From assembly GCF_012837295.1 (NCBI RefSeq), contig NZ_DURI01000059.1, forward strand, positions 1-34,456: a stretch of 34,456 nt of DNA, in the 5' to 3' direction. This DNA is from Corynebacterium sp. GTDB taxonomy: Bacteria; Actinomycetota; Actinomycetes; Mycobacteriales; Mycobacteriaceae. Position 1 is the stretch's first letter, and the number at the start of each line of letters is the position of its first letter. A program made the translations under genes and the position numbers. The notes under the pieces are model-generated. The model saw only the letters and a program-made list of their open reading frames with translations, ran no database searches and was not told where the DNA came from. Shown piece after piece: positions 1 to 12,323 of this stretch.

Positions 1-1
1 C

Positions 2-559
2 GTAGAACAGCGCAACGTCGAACTCGCCGCGCCCATCGACCCGAACCAGGTGCCGCCGCTGCGCGACATGCTCAACCGGACCATGGCGGGCAAGACGCTT
101 TCCGACGCCTCGGCCTCCATCGCGGATTTGGCCGCGAACGCGCCGGCCGACGTCCGCGACATCGTGATCAGGTGCTCGACGGTGATCATCGAGTCGCTGA
201 TCGACCGGCCGAATGACCGGCTGATCCTCGCCGGCGCCTCGAATTTGACCCGCTCCGGGCTGCACGGCCGCCTGCCGTCGACCCTGCCGACGGTGCTCGA
301 CGCGCTGGAAGAGCAGGTCGTGGTACTCAAGCTGCTGTCCGCCGTCCAGGACCTCCACCAGGTGCGGGTGTCCATCGGCGAGGAAAACGAGGACGAGGAA
401 CTCCGCGGCACCTCCGTGGTCTCCACCGGATACGGCACCTCCGGCGCGATCCTCGGCGGCCTCGGCGTCGTGGGCCCCACCTACATGGACTACCCGGGAA
501 CAATCGCCTCGGTCGCCGCCGTTGCACAGTACGTCGGCCGGGTCCTCGGTGACGGGTGA
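2..559 (+). CDS. hrcA: Heat-inducible transcription repressor HrcA, C-terminal part (5' truncated by window edge)
   Basis: Open frame from base 2 to TGA at 557-559. HrcA-like C-terminal sequence ([58 protein letters not shown]). Directly upstream of dnaJ, as in other actinobacteria. Confidence 0.95.
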   Translation, partial: VEQRNVELAAPIDPNQVPPLRDMLNRTMAGKTLSDASASIADLAANAPADVRDIVIRCSTVIIESLIDRPNDRLILAGASNLTRSGLHGRLPSTLPTVLDALEEQVVVLKLLSAVQDLHQVRVSIGEENEDEELRGTSVVSTGYGTSGAILGGLGVVGPTYMDYPGTIASVAAVAQYVGRVLGDG

Positions 560-682
560 GCGCCCGCGCGCTGGTACATTCTTTCGACGGTCGTCCCATC
601 GGCCCGCCGATGGCCCGACCGCCCGAATCCCATCGATTCCCGACAATTGATTTTCCACAGATGCATAAGGAAGTAACTGACG

Positions 683-1828
683 TTGGCTCGTGACTACTAC
701 GGCATCCTCGGCGTGTCCAAGGACGCCTCCGACGCGGAGATCAAGAAGGCGTACCGAAAGCTCGCGCTGAAGTACCACCCGGACCGCAACCCGGACGACG
801 AGGAGGCGGCGGAGAAGTTCCGCGAGGCCTCCGTCGCCCACGAGGTGCTGTCCGATCCGGAGAAGCGGCGCATCGTCGACCTCGGCGGCGACCCGATGGA
901 CCAGGGTGGCGGCGCAGGCGGTTACGGAGGCGGATTCGGGGGCTTCGGCGGCGGTGGCCTGGGCGACGTCTTCGAGGCGTTCTTCGGCGGCGCCGGCGGC
1001 GGCCCGCGCCAGCGCCGGTCCCGCGTCCAGCCCGGTTCCGACGCGCTGCTGCGCATCTCGCTGGGCCTCGACGAGTGCTTCACGGGCGTGCGCAAGCCGA
1101 TCACGGTCGACACCGCCGTGCTGTGCGACGTCTGCGAGGGCACCGGCTCGAAGTCCAAAGAAAAGCCGAAGACCTGCGGCGACTGCAACGGCACCGGCGA
1201 AATTCAGCAGGTCCAGCGCTCCTTCCTGGGCAACGTCATGACGTCGCGTCCCTGTGGCCGATGCCAGGGCACCGGCGAAATCATCGTCGACCCCTGCACC
1301 AACTGCGGCGGCGACGGCCGCGTGAAGTCGCGCCGCGACCTCACCGTCAACGTCCCGGCGGGCATCGCCGACGGCATGCGCATCCGCATGGCGGGCCAGG
1401 GCGAGGTCGGCCCGGGCGGCGGCCCGGCCGGCGACCTCTACGTCGAGGTCCACGCCGAGCCGCACCCGGTGTTCACCCGCGAGGGCGATGACCTGCACGT
1501 GACCATCCACGTGCCCATGGTCGACGCCGCGCTGGGCACGTCCCTGGACATCGAGGATCTGGTCGGCGAGAAGATCGCCGTCGGCGTCGAGCCGGGCACG
1601 CAGCCCGCCCAGGCGCTGCGGGTCGAGGGCCGCGGCATGCCGCGCCTGCGGGGAGAGGGCGCCGGCGACCTCATCGCCCACGTCGACGTCACCGTGCCCA
1701 CCAAGCTCGACGGCAAGTCCCGCGAGATGCTGGAGAAGTTGCGCGATCACCGGGGCGAGGACACCCGGCTCGTCGAGGGCCAGACCGCCGACCGCGGGTT
1801 CTTCTCCCGCTTCCGCACCCGCCGCTAG
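683..1828 (+). CDS. dnaJ: Chaperone DnaJ
   Basis: TTG start. J domain with HPD (YHPDRNPDD), G/F-rich linker, four CxxCxGxG zinc motifs. Confidence 0.97.
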   Translation: MARDYYGILGVSKDASDAEIKKAYRKLALKYHPDRNPDDEEAAEKFREASVAHEVLSDPEKRRIVDLGGDPMDQGGGAGGYGGGFGGFGGGGLGDVFEAFFGGAGGGPRQRRSRVQPGSDALLRISLGLDECFTGVRKPITVDTAVLCDVCEGTGSKSKEKPKTCGDCNGTGEIQQVQRSFLGNVMTSRPCGRCQGTGEIIVDPCTNCGGDGRVKSRRDLTVNVPAGIADGMRIRMAGQGEVGPGGGPAGDLYVEVHAEPHPVFTREGDDLHVTIHVPMVDAALGTSLDIEDLVGEKIAVGVEPGTQPAQALRVEGRGMPRLRGEGAGDLIAHVDVTVPTKLDGKSREMLEKLRDHRGEDTRLVEGQTADRGFFSRFRTRR

Positions 1829-1867
1829 GGACCGCCGGCCGCGAATCCGCCGGAGAACAGGAGAGCC

Positions 1868-2626
1868 ATGGGATTGCCCGTCTTCCTCGCCGACTTCGGC
1901 GGCGCGCCGCCCGCTCCCGGCGATACGGTCTCGCTCGACGGCCCCGAGGCCAAGCACGTCAAGGTGCAGCGGCTCGCGGCCGGCGACGAGGTGTTCCTGG
2001 TCGACGGCGAGGATCGGCGGGCCCGGGCCCGCATTTCGCTTGCCGACGGTTCCCGCGCGGCCTGCGAGATCATCTCCGCCGCGGTCGACGAGCGGCCGAC
2101 TCCGCACGTCACGGTCGTGCAGGCGCTGCCGAAGTCGGATCGGGCGGAGCTGGCCGTCGACTTGATGACCGAGGCCGGCGTCGACGCCATCGTCCCGTGG
2201 TCCGCGCGGCGCTGCGTGGCCAAGTGGACCGGCGCGAAGGCGGGCAAAGCCCGCGACAAGTGGGCCGCCACCGCCCGCGAGGCCGCCAAGCAGGCCCGCC
2301 GCGCGTGGATCCCGCCGGTGGCGGAGCTGCACTCGACGAAGGACGTCGTCGCGCTGATCGAGGACGTCGTCGGCCGCGGGGGAGTCGCCGCAGTCCTCCA
2401 CGAGGCCGAGCACCGGCCCTTCGCCGAGGTCGCCTCGGCCGCGGTGGATGCGGGCGAGATCGTCTTCATCGTCGGGCCCGAGGGCGGCGTCGACGACGAC
2501 GAGCTCGAACTGTTCCGCGCCGCCGGCGCCGTCCCGGTCGTCCTCGGCCCCACGGTCCTGCGCACGGCGCTGGCCGGCGCAGCCGCGACCTCGGCGCTGG
2601 GCCCGCTGACCCGGCGCTGGGGCTGA
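1868..2626 (+). CDS. rsmE: 16S rRNA (uracil(1498)-N(3))-methyltransferase RsmE
   Basis: 252 aa; RsmE features (HVKVQRLAAGDEV, VQALPKSDRAELAVDLMTEAGVDAIVPWSARRCV, FIVGPEGGVDDDELELFRAAGAVPVVLGPTVLRTALAG). Follows dnaJ. Confidence 0.93.
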   Translation: MGLPVFLADFGGAPPAPGDTVSLDGPEAKHVKVQRLAAGDEVFLVDGEDRRARARISLADGSRAACEIISAAVDERPTPHVTVVQALPKSDRAELAVDLMTEAGVDAIVPWSARRCVAKWTGAKAGKARDKWAATAREAAKQARRAWIPPVAELHSTKDVVALIEDVVGRGGVAAVLHEAEHRPFAEVASAAVDAGEIVFIVGPEGGVDDDELELFRAAGAVPVVLGPTVLRTALAGAAATSALGPLTRRWG

Positions 2627-2651
2627 GCCGGGGCTGAGCCGGAACTGAAGC
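2619..2651 (+). repeat. 11-bp tandem repeat covering the rsmE stop codon
   Basis: GGGGCTGAGCC / GGGGCTGAGCC / GGAACTGAAGC in tandem; the first unit contains the rsmE TGA (2624-2626). Confidence 0.8.
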
Positions 2652-2674
2652 GGCAAAACCGAACAGACGCCACC

Positions 2675-3889
2675 GTGTCCCGAACCCGTCCCCGAACCCG
2701 TCCCGTTTCCGCCTTCCTCGCATTCCTCGTCCCGTGGCTGCTGTGCGCGGTCGGCGGCGCGGTGGCGGCGTGGGCGGGCATTCCGGCCGGGTGGTTGGTC
2801 GGCCCGATGGTCGTCGCGGTCGCGCTGTCGTTGATCGGCGGTGGCCGCGCCGCACCGAACGTGGGCTGGACCAGGCCGTGGCCGAACCGCTTCGGGCAGA
2901 CCGTCATTGCGCTGCTCGCCGTTGGCCCCGTCGCCCAATCCAGCGCCGGCGAGCTGCTCGCGGGGCTGCCCCTGGCCCTCCTGGTCACGGTCGCGTCGAT
3001 GCTCGTCGCCTTCGCCGCGTCCACGCTCCTGCACCGCCGCGCCGGAATCGACCGCGCGACGTCGCTGGTGTCCACGCTGCCGGGCGGGGCGTCGCTCATG
3101 CTCGCACTCGCCCGCGACGCCGGGGCCGACGAGAAGTTCGTCGTCTTCGCGCAATACCTGCGCCTGCTCATCGTCTCGCTCAGCCTCCCGGCCGTGGTCC
3201 TGCTTCTCGACGGCCCGCGCCCCGCATCCTCCACCGCCGACACGGGAGCGGCCGCGGGCACGCCTACCGGGGCCGATGACTCCGCCGGTAACGGGCCGGG
3301 AGAGTGGCAGACCTCGTGGTCGGATGTCTGGATGAGCGAGTGGCTGGGGGACTGGCCCAGTTGGGCCATGATCGTGGCCGCTCTGGCGTTGGGATGGGCC
3401 GTCGCAAAGCTCATTCCGCGCTTCCCCGCGCCCTTCCTCATTCCGGCCATCCTCGCCGGGGCGGCGGGCGCGCTGATCTGGCCCGACCTCGCCCCCGACG
3501 TGCCGCGGCTCGCGATCGCGGTCGCGTTCGTCGTGTTGGGCACCGCCGCCGGATCGGGCATGACCGCCGCGAACATCGCCGAATTCCGCCGGTCGCTGCC
3601 GTACGTCCTCGCCGGCGTCGGCATGCTGCTGGCGACGACCGCCCTGTGCGCCTGGGCGATGTGGGCCCTCGGCGTCACCGGCGGCGTCGATTCGTACCTG
3701 GCCACCGCGCCCGGCGCCAGCGAGCTCGTCTTCGGCTTCGTCGCCGAGCGGGGAGGGGCGGGCATCGTCGTGGTGATGCACGTCGTCCGCGTAATCGCCG
3801 TGGCCGTCGCGGCACCGTCCGTGCCGCATCTGATGCGCCGGTGCACGCCCGATCCGCCGGAAGACCTAAGATCGGGGAAAACGCGGTGA
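2675..3889 (+). CDS. AbrB-family (ammonia monooxygenase-like) multi-pass membrane protein
   Basis: GTG start, 404 aa, many hydrophobic segments. Typical sequence AGIPAGWLVGPMVVAVALSLIGG and STLPGGASLMLALARDAGADEKFVVFAQYLRLLIV. Confidence 0.85.
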   Translation: MSRTRPRTRPVSAFLAFLVPWLLCAVGGAVAAWAGIPAGWLVGPMVVAVALSLIGGGRAAPNVGWTRPWPNRFGQTVIALLAVGPVAQSSAGELLAGLPLALLVTVASMLVAFAASTLLHRRAGIDRATSLVSTLPGGASLMLALARDAGADEKFVVFAQYLRLLIVSLSLPAVVLLLDGPRPASSTADTGAAAGTPTGADDSAGNGPGEWQTSWSDVWMSEWLGDWPSWAMIVAALALGWAVAKLIPRFPAPFLIPAILAGAAGALIWPDLAPDVPRLAIAVAFVVLGTAAGSGMTAANIAEFRRSLPYVLAGVGMLLATTALCAWAMWALGVTGGVDSYLATAPGASELVFGFVAERGGAGIVVVMHVVRVIAVAVAAPSVPHLMRRCTPDPPEDLRSGKTR

Positions 3890-3953
3890 CGCCCGACCCG
3901 GCGCACCGGCCCGGCAGGCACAACCACGCGAAGGAAACGAGGTTCCACCCGGC

Positions 3954-5195
<1,242 letters not shown>

Positions 5196-5244
5196 GCATG
5201 AACGCGGATACGAGCACGAGCACCGGCGACAGGAGCGAACACCG

Positions 5245-5931
5245 ATGAGCATCGAGGTCTTCAACGAATCCGGCCACGGCGTCAGCGAGGAATCCCTCAT
5301 CGACGTCGCCCGCTACGCCCTTTCCCGCATGGACGTGCACCCCGCGGCGGAACTGTCGATCCACCTCGTCGACGAACCGACCATCGAGGACCTGCACGTC
5401 CGCTGGCTCGACCTGCCCGGCCCCACCGACGTGATGAGCTTCCCCATGGACGAGCTCACCCCCGGTTCCGGCCACCCCGAGGCACCCCAGCCCGGGCCGT
5501 CGATGCTCGGCGACATCGTGCTATGCCCCGACTTCGCCGCCCGCCAGGCGGAGAAGGCGGGCCATCCGCTCAGCCATGAACTGGTGCTGCTCACCGTCCA
5601 CGGGCTCCTGCACCTGCTCGGGTACGACCACATCGAGGCCGACGAAGAGCGCCGCATGTTCTCGCTCCAGAACGGCCTGCTGGCCGATTGGTACGACGAC
5701 GTCGAGCGCCGCGGCGCCGACTTCCCGGCCAAGCCCATCAACCCCGGCGCGTTCCCGTCGGCGGCCGATCGCGTGAAGCTCGACGAGAAGCTCGACGGCG
5801 ACGACGACGGCACTGCAAACGGCACTGCAACCGGTAATGCCAACGACAACGCAAACGGCAATGGCGGCGGCACGGGCAACGGCAACGGCAATGGCGACGG
5901 CCGCGATCGCGGGGCGGGCGCGCAGCGATGA
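5245..5931 (+). CDS. ybeY: Endoribonuclease YbeY / rRNA maturation factor
   Basis: ATG at 5245 ([10 protein letters not shown]). Metal motif [12 protein letters not shown]-terminal extension is a low-complexity N/G repeat. The longer ORF from 4996 is only an upstream extension. Confidence 0.95.
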   Translation: MSIEVFNESGHGVSEESLIDVARYALSRMDVHPAAELSIHLVDEPTIEDLHVRWLDLPGPTDVMSFPMDELTPGSGHPEAPQPGPSMLGDIVLCPDFAARQAEKAGHPLSHELVLLTVHGLLHLLGYDHIEADEERRMFSLQNGLLADWYDDVERRGADFPAKPINPGAFPSAADRVKLDEKLDGDDDGTANGTATGNANDNANGNGGGTGNGNGNGDGRDRGAGAQR

Positions 5932-7271
5932 CCGCATCGGTGTGGATGATCCTGGTGGTCATCCTGCTCATGGCGATCGCCGGCGTGCTCAGCACCGTCG
6001 AGACCGCCGTGTCCTCCATCTCCCGGGCGCGCGTCACCGAAATGGTCCGCGACGAAGTCGCCGGGGCGAAGGCGCTGGTCCGCGTGCTCGACTCGCGGGC
6101 CCGCAACGTCAACGTGCTCGTCCTGCTGCGCACCCTGTGCGAAGTCGCCGGGGCGGTGCTCGTCGCGGTCATCGCGATGGAGTTCATCCATTCCGACGCG
6201 TGGGCCATCACGGCCGCCATCGTCGCCATGACGCTGTTCAGCTACCTGGTCCTCGGCGTCACCTCGCGCACGCTGGGCCGACGCAACCCGTACTCGATTT
6301 CACTGGCCTCCGCCGTCATCCTCGGCGGGGTCTCGCGGCTGCTGGGGCCCGTCGAAAAGCTCTTGATCTGGACCGGCAACGTGCTGACCCCCGGCGGCGG
6401 CTTCCGCGACGGCCCGTTCTCCACCGAAGTCGAACTGCGCGAGATGGTCGACATCGCCCGCGAGCGCGGCATCGTGGAGCACGACGAGCGCCGCATGATC
6501 CAGTCCGTGTTCGATCTGGCGTCGACGTCCGCGCGCTCGGTGATGGTGCCGCGCCCGGAAATGGTGTGGATCGAATCCGAGAAGCACGCCGGCCAGGCGG
6601 TGGCGCTGTGCGTCCGCTCCGGGCATTCGCGCATCCCGGTCATCGGCGACGGCGCGGACGACATCGTCGGCGTGGTCTACCTCAAGGACCTCGTGCACCA
6701 GACGTACACGCTGACCGACGGCGGCCGCAGCGTCGCCGTCACCGACGTCATGCGCCCTGCGACGTTCGTGCCGGACTCCAAGCCGCTCGACGATCTCCTC
6801 GACGAGATGCAGCGCGACCGCAACCACATCGCCGTCCTCATCGACGAGTACGGGGGCGTGGCGGGGCTGATCTCCATCGAGGACATCCTGGAGGAAATCG
6901 TCGGCGAGATCGCCGACGAATACGATGAGGGCGAACGCGCGCCCATCGAACCCCTCGGCGACGGCAGGTACAGGCTCGTGGCCAGGTTGTCCCTCGACGA
7001 ACTCGTCGAGCTTTACGACGAAGCCGAGGGGCGCGAGATCCGATTCGATGACGGCGTCCTCGACGACGTCGACACGGTGTCGGGGCTGATCGCCTACGGA
7101 CTGGGGCGCGTGCCCCTGCCCGGCGCCGAAGTGGAGGCCGCGGGCCTGCGGTTCACCGCCGAAGGGGCGCGGGACCGCCGCGGCCGCATGCGGGTGCACG
7201 CCGTCGTGGTGGAGCCCGCCGACCCGGAACCGGCGGACGCCGGCACCGGACACGAAAACGAGGAGAACTGA
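5928..7271 (+). CDS. Hemolysin-family (CNNM/CorC-like) membrane protein with CBS pair
   Basis: ATGA overlap with ybeY. N-terminal transmembrane domain, CBS region ([64 protein letters not shown]), C-terminal transporter-associated domain. Confidence 0.93.
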   Translation: MTASVWMILVVILLMAIAGVLSTVETAVSSISRARVTEMVRDEVAGAKALVRVLDSRARNVNVLVLLRTLCEVAGAVLVAVIAMEFIHSDAWAITAAIVAMTLFSYLVLGVTSRTLGRRNPYSISLASAVILGGVSRLLGPVEKLLIWTGNVLTPGGGFRDGPFSTEVELREMVDIARERGIVEHDERRMIQSVFDLASTSARSVMVPRPEMVWIESEKHAGQAVALCVRSGHSRIPVIGDGADDIVGVVYLKDLVHQTYTLTDGGRSVAVTDVMRPATFVPDSKPLDDLLDEMQRDRNHIAVLIDEYGGVAGLISIEDILEEIVGEIADEYDEGERAPIEPLGDGRYRLVARLSLDELVELYDEAEGREIRFDDGVLDDVDTVSGLIAYGLGRVPLPGAEVEAAGLRFTAEGARDRRGRMRVHAVVVEPADPEPADAGTGHENEEN

Positions 7272-7272
7272 C

Positions 7273-8238
7273 ATGGGAAACCTGGACGACATGCTGGCGG
7301 GCGCCGGAATCGGCGGCGAGTCCGACGACTACGCCACCCCGCCGGGCCACCGCTCCGGCTTCGTGTCCATCGTCGGCCGCCCCAACACGGGCAAGTCCAC
7401 GCTGACCAACGCGCTGGTGGGGGAGAAGATCGCCATCACCGCCGACCAGCCGGAAACCACCCGCCACCCCGTGCGCGGCGTTGTGCACCGCGAGAAGTCC
7501 CAGATCATCGTGGTGGACACCCCCGGCCTGCACAAGCCGCGCAAGCTGATCGGCCACCGGCTCAACGACATGGTCGCCGAAGCCTATTCCGACGTCGACC
7601 TCATCGCCGTGTCGGTGCCCGCCGACGAGAAGATCGGCCCCGGCGACCGGTGGATCCTCGAGTCCGTCCGCGAGGCGTGCCCCAACACCACATTGATGGG
7701 CATCGTGACCAAGACCGACAAGGTCGCCCGCGACGTCGTCGCCGAACGCCTCATGGAACTCCACGCCCTGCTCGGCCCCGAGGCCGAGCTGGTGCCGGTG
7801 TCGTCGAACTCCGGCGAGAACCTGGAGACCCTCATCGAGGTCATGGCCTCGCTCCTGCCGGAGGGGCCGAAGTACTACCCGTCGGGCCACGTCACCGACG
7901 AGGACCGCGACACCCGCATGGCCGAGCTCATCCGCGAAGCCGCCCTCGGCGGACTGCGCGAGGAGCTCCCGCACTCCGTCGCCGTCCAGATCGACGAAGT
8001 CCTGCCCAACCCCGACCGCGAGGGCGTCACCGACGTCCACGCCGTCATCTACGTCGAACGCCCCGGCCAGAAGCACATCCTCATGGGCAAAGACGGCGGC
8101 CGCATGCGCGTCACCGTGCAGAAGGCCCGCAAGTCCCTCATCGAGCTCCTCGGCGAAAACGTCTACCTCGACCTGCGCATCAAGGTGCTCAAGGACTGGC
8201 AGTCCGACCCCAAGCAGCTCGGCCGCCTGGGCTTCTAG
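7273..8238 (+). CDS. era: GTPase Era
   Basis: G1 GRPNTGKST, G3 DTPGLHKPRKLIG, G4 TKTDKV, C-terminal KH domain (HILMGKDGGRMRVTVQKARKSLIELL). Confidence 0.96.
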   Translation: MGNLDDMLAGAGIGGESDDYATPPGHRSGFVSIVGRPNTGKSTLTNALVGEKIAITADQPETTRHPVRGVVHREKSQIIVVDTPGLHKPRKLIGHRLNDMVAEAYSDVDLIAVSVPADEKIGPGDRWILESVREACPNTTLMGIVTKTDKVARDVVAERLMELHALLGPEAELVPVSSNSGENLETLIEVMASLLPEGPKYYPSGHVTDEDRDTRMAELIREAALGGLREELPHSVAVQIDEVLPNPDREGVTDVHAVIYVERPGQKHILMGKDGGRMRVTVQKARKSLIELLGENVYLDLRIKVLKDWQSDPKQLGRLGF

Positions 8239-8256
8239 GCGGCGCTCGGCGAAACC

Positions 8257-9219
8257 ATGGCGGAGAGTTACCGGGATCGGGCGGTCGTCGTAAAGCGACA
8301 CGACCTGGGGGAGGCCGACCGCATCATCGTCCTGTTCACCCGTGACCACGGGATCGTGCGCGCCGTGGCCAAGGGCGTGCGGCGCGCCAAGTCGAGGTTC
8401 GGATCGCGGCTCGCGCCCTTCGTCGACGTCGACGTGCAGATCCACCCCGGCCGCAACCTCGGCACCATCACCGGGGCGGACGCCGTGCGGACATGGGCGG
8501 CGCCGATCGTCGACGACTACGCCCGCTACACCTGCGCCTGCGGCGTGCTGGAAACGGCCGAACGCCTCGCCGGCGAAGAAGGCACGCCCTCGCCCGGGCT
8601 GTGGGACCTCACCGTCGACGCGCTCGACGCGCTGGCGCACTCCGAGACCGGGGCCGACCGTGGTGTTGGAGCAGGAAACGGCGGCGGCGCCGGAAACGGG
8701 GGAGGCCCCGGCACCGGGGACGGCATGGTCAACGGGGGAGGCGCCGGAACCGGCACGAGCTCGGGAAGCGCCGGCCGTTCGCCCGGGCTGCTGCTCACCG
8801 CCTACCTGCTCAAGGCCATGGCCGAAGCCGGCTGGGCCCCCAGCCTCTTCGACTGCGCCCAATGCGGAAAACCCGGCCCCCACAAGGCATTCGCCCCCGC
8901 CGCCGGCGGCGCCGTCTGCGTCGAATGCCGCCCACCCGGCGCCGCCACCCCGCCCACCGACGTCCTGCGCCTCATGTGGTGGCTCGCCCACGACCGCTGG
9001 GACTACGTCGCCGCCGTCGCCGGAGCCAGGGGATTCCGCGCCATGGCGGCACAAGCACGCGGCCTGGCGACGGCCCACCTCCAATTCCACCTCGGCCGAC
9101 GCGTCTCGGCGCTGTCCTTCGTCGACGCCCGATGGGGAGAAGACGGGCCCGCCCGGAAGAATGCGGGGCCGCCGGCCCGTACGAGGGACGGTGCGCGGGG
9201 AGAACACGGGCCGTCGTAA
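8257..9219 (+). CDS. recO: DNA repair protein RecO (with low-complexity Gly-rich insert)
   Basis: Start YRDRAVVVKRHDLGEADRIIVLFTRDHGIVRAVAKGVRR; zinc motif CAQCG...CVEC; downstream of era. Confidence 0.94.
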   Translation: MAESYRDRAVVVKRHDLGEADRIIVLFTRDHGIVRAVAKGVRRAKSRFGSRLAPFVDVDVQIHPGRNLGTITGADAVRTWAAPIVDDYARYTCACGVLETAERLAGEEGTPSPGLWDLTVDALDALAHSETGADRGVGAGNGGGAGNGGGPGTGDGMVNGGGAGTGTSSGSAGRSPGLLLTAYLLKAMAEAGWAPSLFDCAQCGKPGPHKAFAPAAGGAVCVECRPPGAATPPTDVLRLMWWLAHDRWDYVAAVAGARGFRAMAAQARGLATAHLQFHLGRRVSALSFVDARWGEDGPARKNAGPPARTRDGARGEHGPS

Positions 9220-9273
9220 AGCGGGAAGCAACCGGGGGTGAGACCGCGACCCGGCGTGGGGCATGATGGGGAG

Positions 9274-10026
9274 GTGACTTCGCCGAAGCCGAACCCCATC
9301 CCGCACGACTCGCCCGTCCCCGAGGAATTCCTGCCCGGGCACATCGCCCTGGTCATGGACGGCAACGGACGCTGGGCACAGGAACGCGGCATGAAACGCA
9401 CCGAAGGCCACAAGCGCGGCGAGGCCGTGCTCATGGACTGCGTCGACGCCTGCCTCGAAATGGGCGTGCCGCACCTGTCCGCGTACGCGTTCTCCACCGA
9501 GAACTGGCGGCGCTCGACGGACGAAGTGCGATTCCTGATGGGCTTCAACCGCGACGTCCTGCGCCGGCGGCGAGACGAACTCGACGCCAAGGGCGTGCGC
9601 GTCCGCTGGGCCGGGCGGCGACCGCGGCTGTGGCGCTCCGTGATCAAGGAACTCGAAGTCGCCGAAAAGCAGACCGTGGGCAACACCAACCTGACGCTGT
9701 ACATGTGCGTCAACTACGGCGGCCGCGCCGAAATCGTCGACGCCGCACGCGAAATCGCGCGGCTCGCGGCGGCCGGCGAAATCAAGCCCGGCGACATCGA
9801 CGAAAAGAACTTCGGCCGCTACCTCGACGAACCCGACATGCCCGACGTCGACCTGTTCCTCCGGCCCTCCGGCGAACAACGGACGTCGAACTTCCTGCCC
9901 TGGCAATCCGCCTACGCCGAACTCGTCTTCCAGGATCGCCTGTTCCCCGACTTCACCCGCGAGGACCTGCGGGCGGCCGTCGTCGAATACGCCAAGCGGG
10001 ACCGGCGGTTCGGCGGCGTGAAGTAG
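9274..10026 (+). CDS. uppS: Isoprenyl (decaprenyl/undecaprenyl) diphosphate synthase
   Basis: [60 protein letters not shown] at 9274 is in frame; the track start at 9238 is an alternative. Confidence 0.94.
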   Translation: MTSPKPNPIPHDSPVPEEFLPGHIALVMDGNGRWAQERGMKRTEGHKRGEAVLMDCVDACLEMGVPHLSAYAFSTENWRRSTDEVRFLMGFNRDVLRRRRDELDAKGVRVRWAGRRPRLWRSVIKELEVAEKQTVGNTNLTLYMCVNYGGRAEIVDAAREIARLAAAGEIKPGDIDEKNFGRYLDEPDMPDVDLFLRPSGEQRTSNFLPWQSAYAELVFQDRLFPDFTREDLRAAVVEYAKRDRRFGGVK

Positions 10027-10357
10027 GGGATGGGGCGGCGCCTCGGCGGCGAGAAGGCGGGGTCGGGGCGGTGGCGGCCCGGGTGCGGAGCTAGGTGGGG
10101 AGCGAGGTGGGGATGCTCCTTCTGTTCGAACGGGCGTGAGGGGTCTCGTGCGGCCGGGTGGTGAGAGTACAACGACGGGGGAGGCTGTCGGGGGTCTGAA
10201 CGGGGAGAGTGTGGCGAAACGTCACATGTGGTCCTGGGGCGCGAATTGCGGGGACGGTGGCCGTCGTAAAGCAATATTCGAACAAAATTGCGCTGCGGTA
10301 TTCCGGCGTCGTCGGTAGGTTCGGTGATGCGAACGGACGAGCGGTCCACAACGACGG

Positions 10358-12283
10358 GTGGGGACGATGTCGACGACAGGCGGGGATGGACAGGACGATG
10401 GAAAAGTTCACGATGGAAAAGACGGCGACGATGACGGGGAACTGGGGAGGGCCTGCGGTGCGTTGGCGCGAGCCGTCGAGCACGCGATCCGAGATTTGAA
10501 CTCGCTGAGCATCGGCCGGGTCGGGGAGTCGGGACAGCATGGGGAGGAGGTCAATGCCGTCGAGGCGGCGATGGTGACTCTGCGGAGAGCCGTGCGCATG
10601 GCTGACCTGGTATTCGCCGAATACGCGGACGCGGTCGTCGCCAATGGCTTGAACAAGAGGGGCGGCGGCCGCGCGACTGCCCGGTCCTACTTGAAGCGCT
10701 TGCTCGACCTCACCGATACCGAAGCCCGGCACCTGCTTGCATTCCGCGACACCCTGCATCCGGAGCCCGATCCGGACCCACCGCCGGACGTCACGCCGGA
10801 GGAGCTGAGCGCGGCCGACGAAAAGCTCCGCCGAAGGCAGCGCGTGGGCGATCGACTCGCGGACGCGGCGAAGGCCGGCGATTTCCCCGTGGCCAGGGCG
10901 ACGAGCATGAACGACATTCTCGGAAGTTTCACCGGACAGTCGGACGGCCTGATGGAGGAGGTCGCGGAATCAATCGCCGACAATGTAGGCACCACTCCCG
11001 CCGACTTGTTCCGATCCATGTGCGCCGCCGAAGCCAGGAAGCGGCTGGAGAAGAGGAAATCCGCCACCAAAGCCGGCGCGTCACAGGTTCGGCTGACGGT
11101 GAGGGCGCCCAACGTCGATGGTCTCTGCAAAATCGATGCGATGGTGCCGGCTCCGACCGCAGCGGCGCTGAATGCATTGATGCACCTCAATGCCGGTCCC
11201 GGCGCTTTCATGGACTTGCCCGAGGGAGTCGAAGACCCCCGGACCCTGACCCAGCGTCGCGTGCACGCGCTGCACCACATCCTGCTTTTCGCGCTCAGCG
11301 GGAGCGGCAAGGCCGGTGAAGGCGGGGCTGGCTGCGTTGGCGACGAGGCCGGTCGCATTGGAGACCATCCCGCTGGTGACGACGGCGCAGAGACCGGACG
11401 CGGAGGAACCTCAAGCGGTGCCGATCCCGGCCCAGGGGGAATGATGAGCGGTGCCGATCCTGGTGCCCCCGACAGGGGCCTGCTGCGATGGCTCCGAACG
11501 GAATCCGCGTACTGGGATCCCGAACGATGCCCCTACGTGGAGGACCTGTTTTCGGGACGCGCCAGACCGCTCGCCCACCAGAATCCGGGCGTGGCCTCGA
11601 TCGTCGTGGCGATCACGGCATCGGACTTGGACGAGGAGTTGCGCGGTTTATCTGCGACCGAGTCGGAACCCGGGGCATCGCGGCTGGAGGAGTCGCAACG
11701 GGAGGAACCGCAGGTGAGTGCGGGGGACGGGGAATCAGTCGAGGAGCGAGCCTTCAAGCGCTTTCCGACGAACACCGGCATCGACATCACGCTGCCCGAG
11801 CTCGTCGCGCTGGGCTCCCACAATTACACGTGGCTCGCACTTTTGGACGACGTCACGGGGCGCCCACTCGACCTCGGGCGATCACGAAGAACCGCGGATC
11901 TGTGGCAACGGATGCTGCTCTTGGCCGCGGAAACGGTGTGCACGTACCCGGGATGCGAACGGCCCGCCGATGAATGCCAAACCCACCACATCGACGCGTG
12001 GCTGTTCGGGGGAGGGACGGACATCGGCAATTGCACGCTGCGCTGCCCCGAACATCACCGGGAAAACGACGACGCGAATGCCGGCGACGCGAGCGGGCGG
12101 GCGACCCATCCCCGGGAAACCGGGAGGGTGGGCCACGTGAAACCTGGAGAACCACCGGAATTCAACGATTCCCCGGCGGCGAGACGATCCCCGGGATGGT
12201 CCGACACCTGGTGGGGCACCTACCAATCCCAGAAGCGGGAGGCGGAATCGACCGCCCGCAATTGGTGGAGCCGCTCGGGGTAA
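10358..12283 (+). CDS. DUF222 (13E12-type) protein with C-terminal HNH endonuclease domain
   Basis: GTG 10358 or ATG 10367. HNH motif CTYPGCERPADECQTHHIDAWLFGGGTDIGNCTLRCPEHHREND. N-terminal DUF222-like region with a variable low-complexity middle. Confidence 0.88.
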   Translation: MGTMSTTGGDGQDDGKVHDGKDGDDDGELGRACGALARAVEHAIRDLNSLSIGRVGESGQHGEEVNAVEAAMVTLRRAVRMADLVFAEYADAVVANGLNKRGGGRATARSYLKRLLDLTDTEARHLLAFRDTLHPEPDPDPPPDVTPEELSAADEKLRRRQRVGDRLADAAKAGDFPVARATSMNDILGSFTGQSDGLMEEVAESIADNVGTTPADLFRSMCAAEARKRLEKRKSATKAGASQVRLTVRAPNVDGLCKIDAMVPAPTAAALNALMHLNAGPGAFMDLPEGVEDPRTLTQRRVHALHHILLFALSGSGKAGEGGAGCVGDEAGRIGDHPAGDDGAETGRGGTSSGADPGPGGMMSGADPGAPDRGLLRWLRTESAYWDPERCPYVEDLFSGRARPLAHQNPGVASIVVAITASDLDEELRGLSATESEPGASRLEESQREEPQVSAGDGESVEERAFKRFPTNTGIDITLPELVALGSHNYTWLALLDDVTGRPLDLGRSRRTADLWQRMLLLAAETVCTYPGCERPADECQTHHIDAWLFGGGTDIGNCTLRCPEHHRENDDANAGDASGRATHPRETGRVGHVKPGEPPEFNDSPAARRSPGWSDTWWGTYQSQKREAESTARNWWSRSG

Positions 12284-12323
12284 ACCCGGACCACGATTGC
12301 CCGGGAATCACTGAGGCCGAGAA

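Noticed and set aside
683-720. CIRCE element for HrcA near dnaJ
   Set aside because: No TTAGCACTC-N9-GAGTGCTAA-like sequence seen in the hrcA-dnaJ gap; if present it would lie upstream of hrcA, outside the window.
1825-3948. 707-aa ORF on the minus strand
   Set aside because: Shadow of GC-rich codon bias; antisense to well-supported rsmE and the AbrB-like gene, low-complexity A/R/S/T/P composition.
5790-5915. CRISPR-like or satellite repeats at the ybeY 3' end
   Set aside because: Short in-frame N/G codon repeats with no spacers; simple coding low complexity.
7153-9906. 917-aa ORF on the minus strand
   Set aside because: Antisense to era, recO and uppS, which all have clear motifs; a typical high-GC spurious frame.
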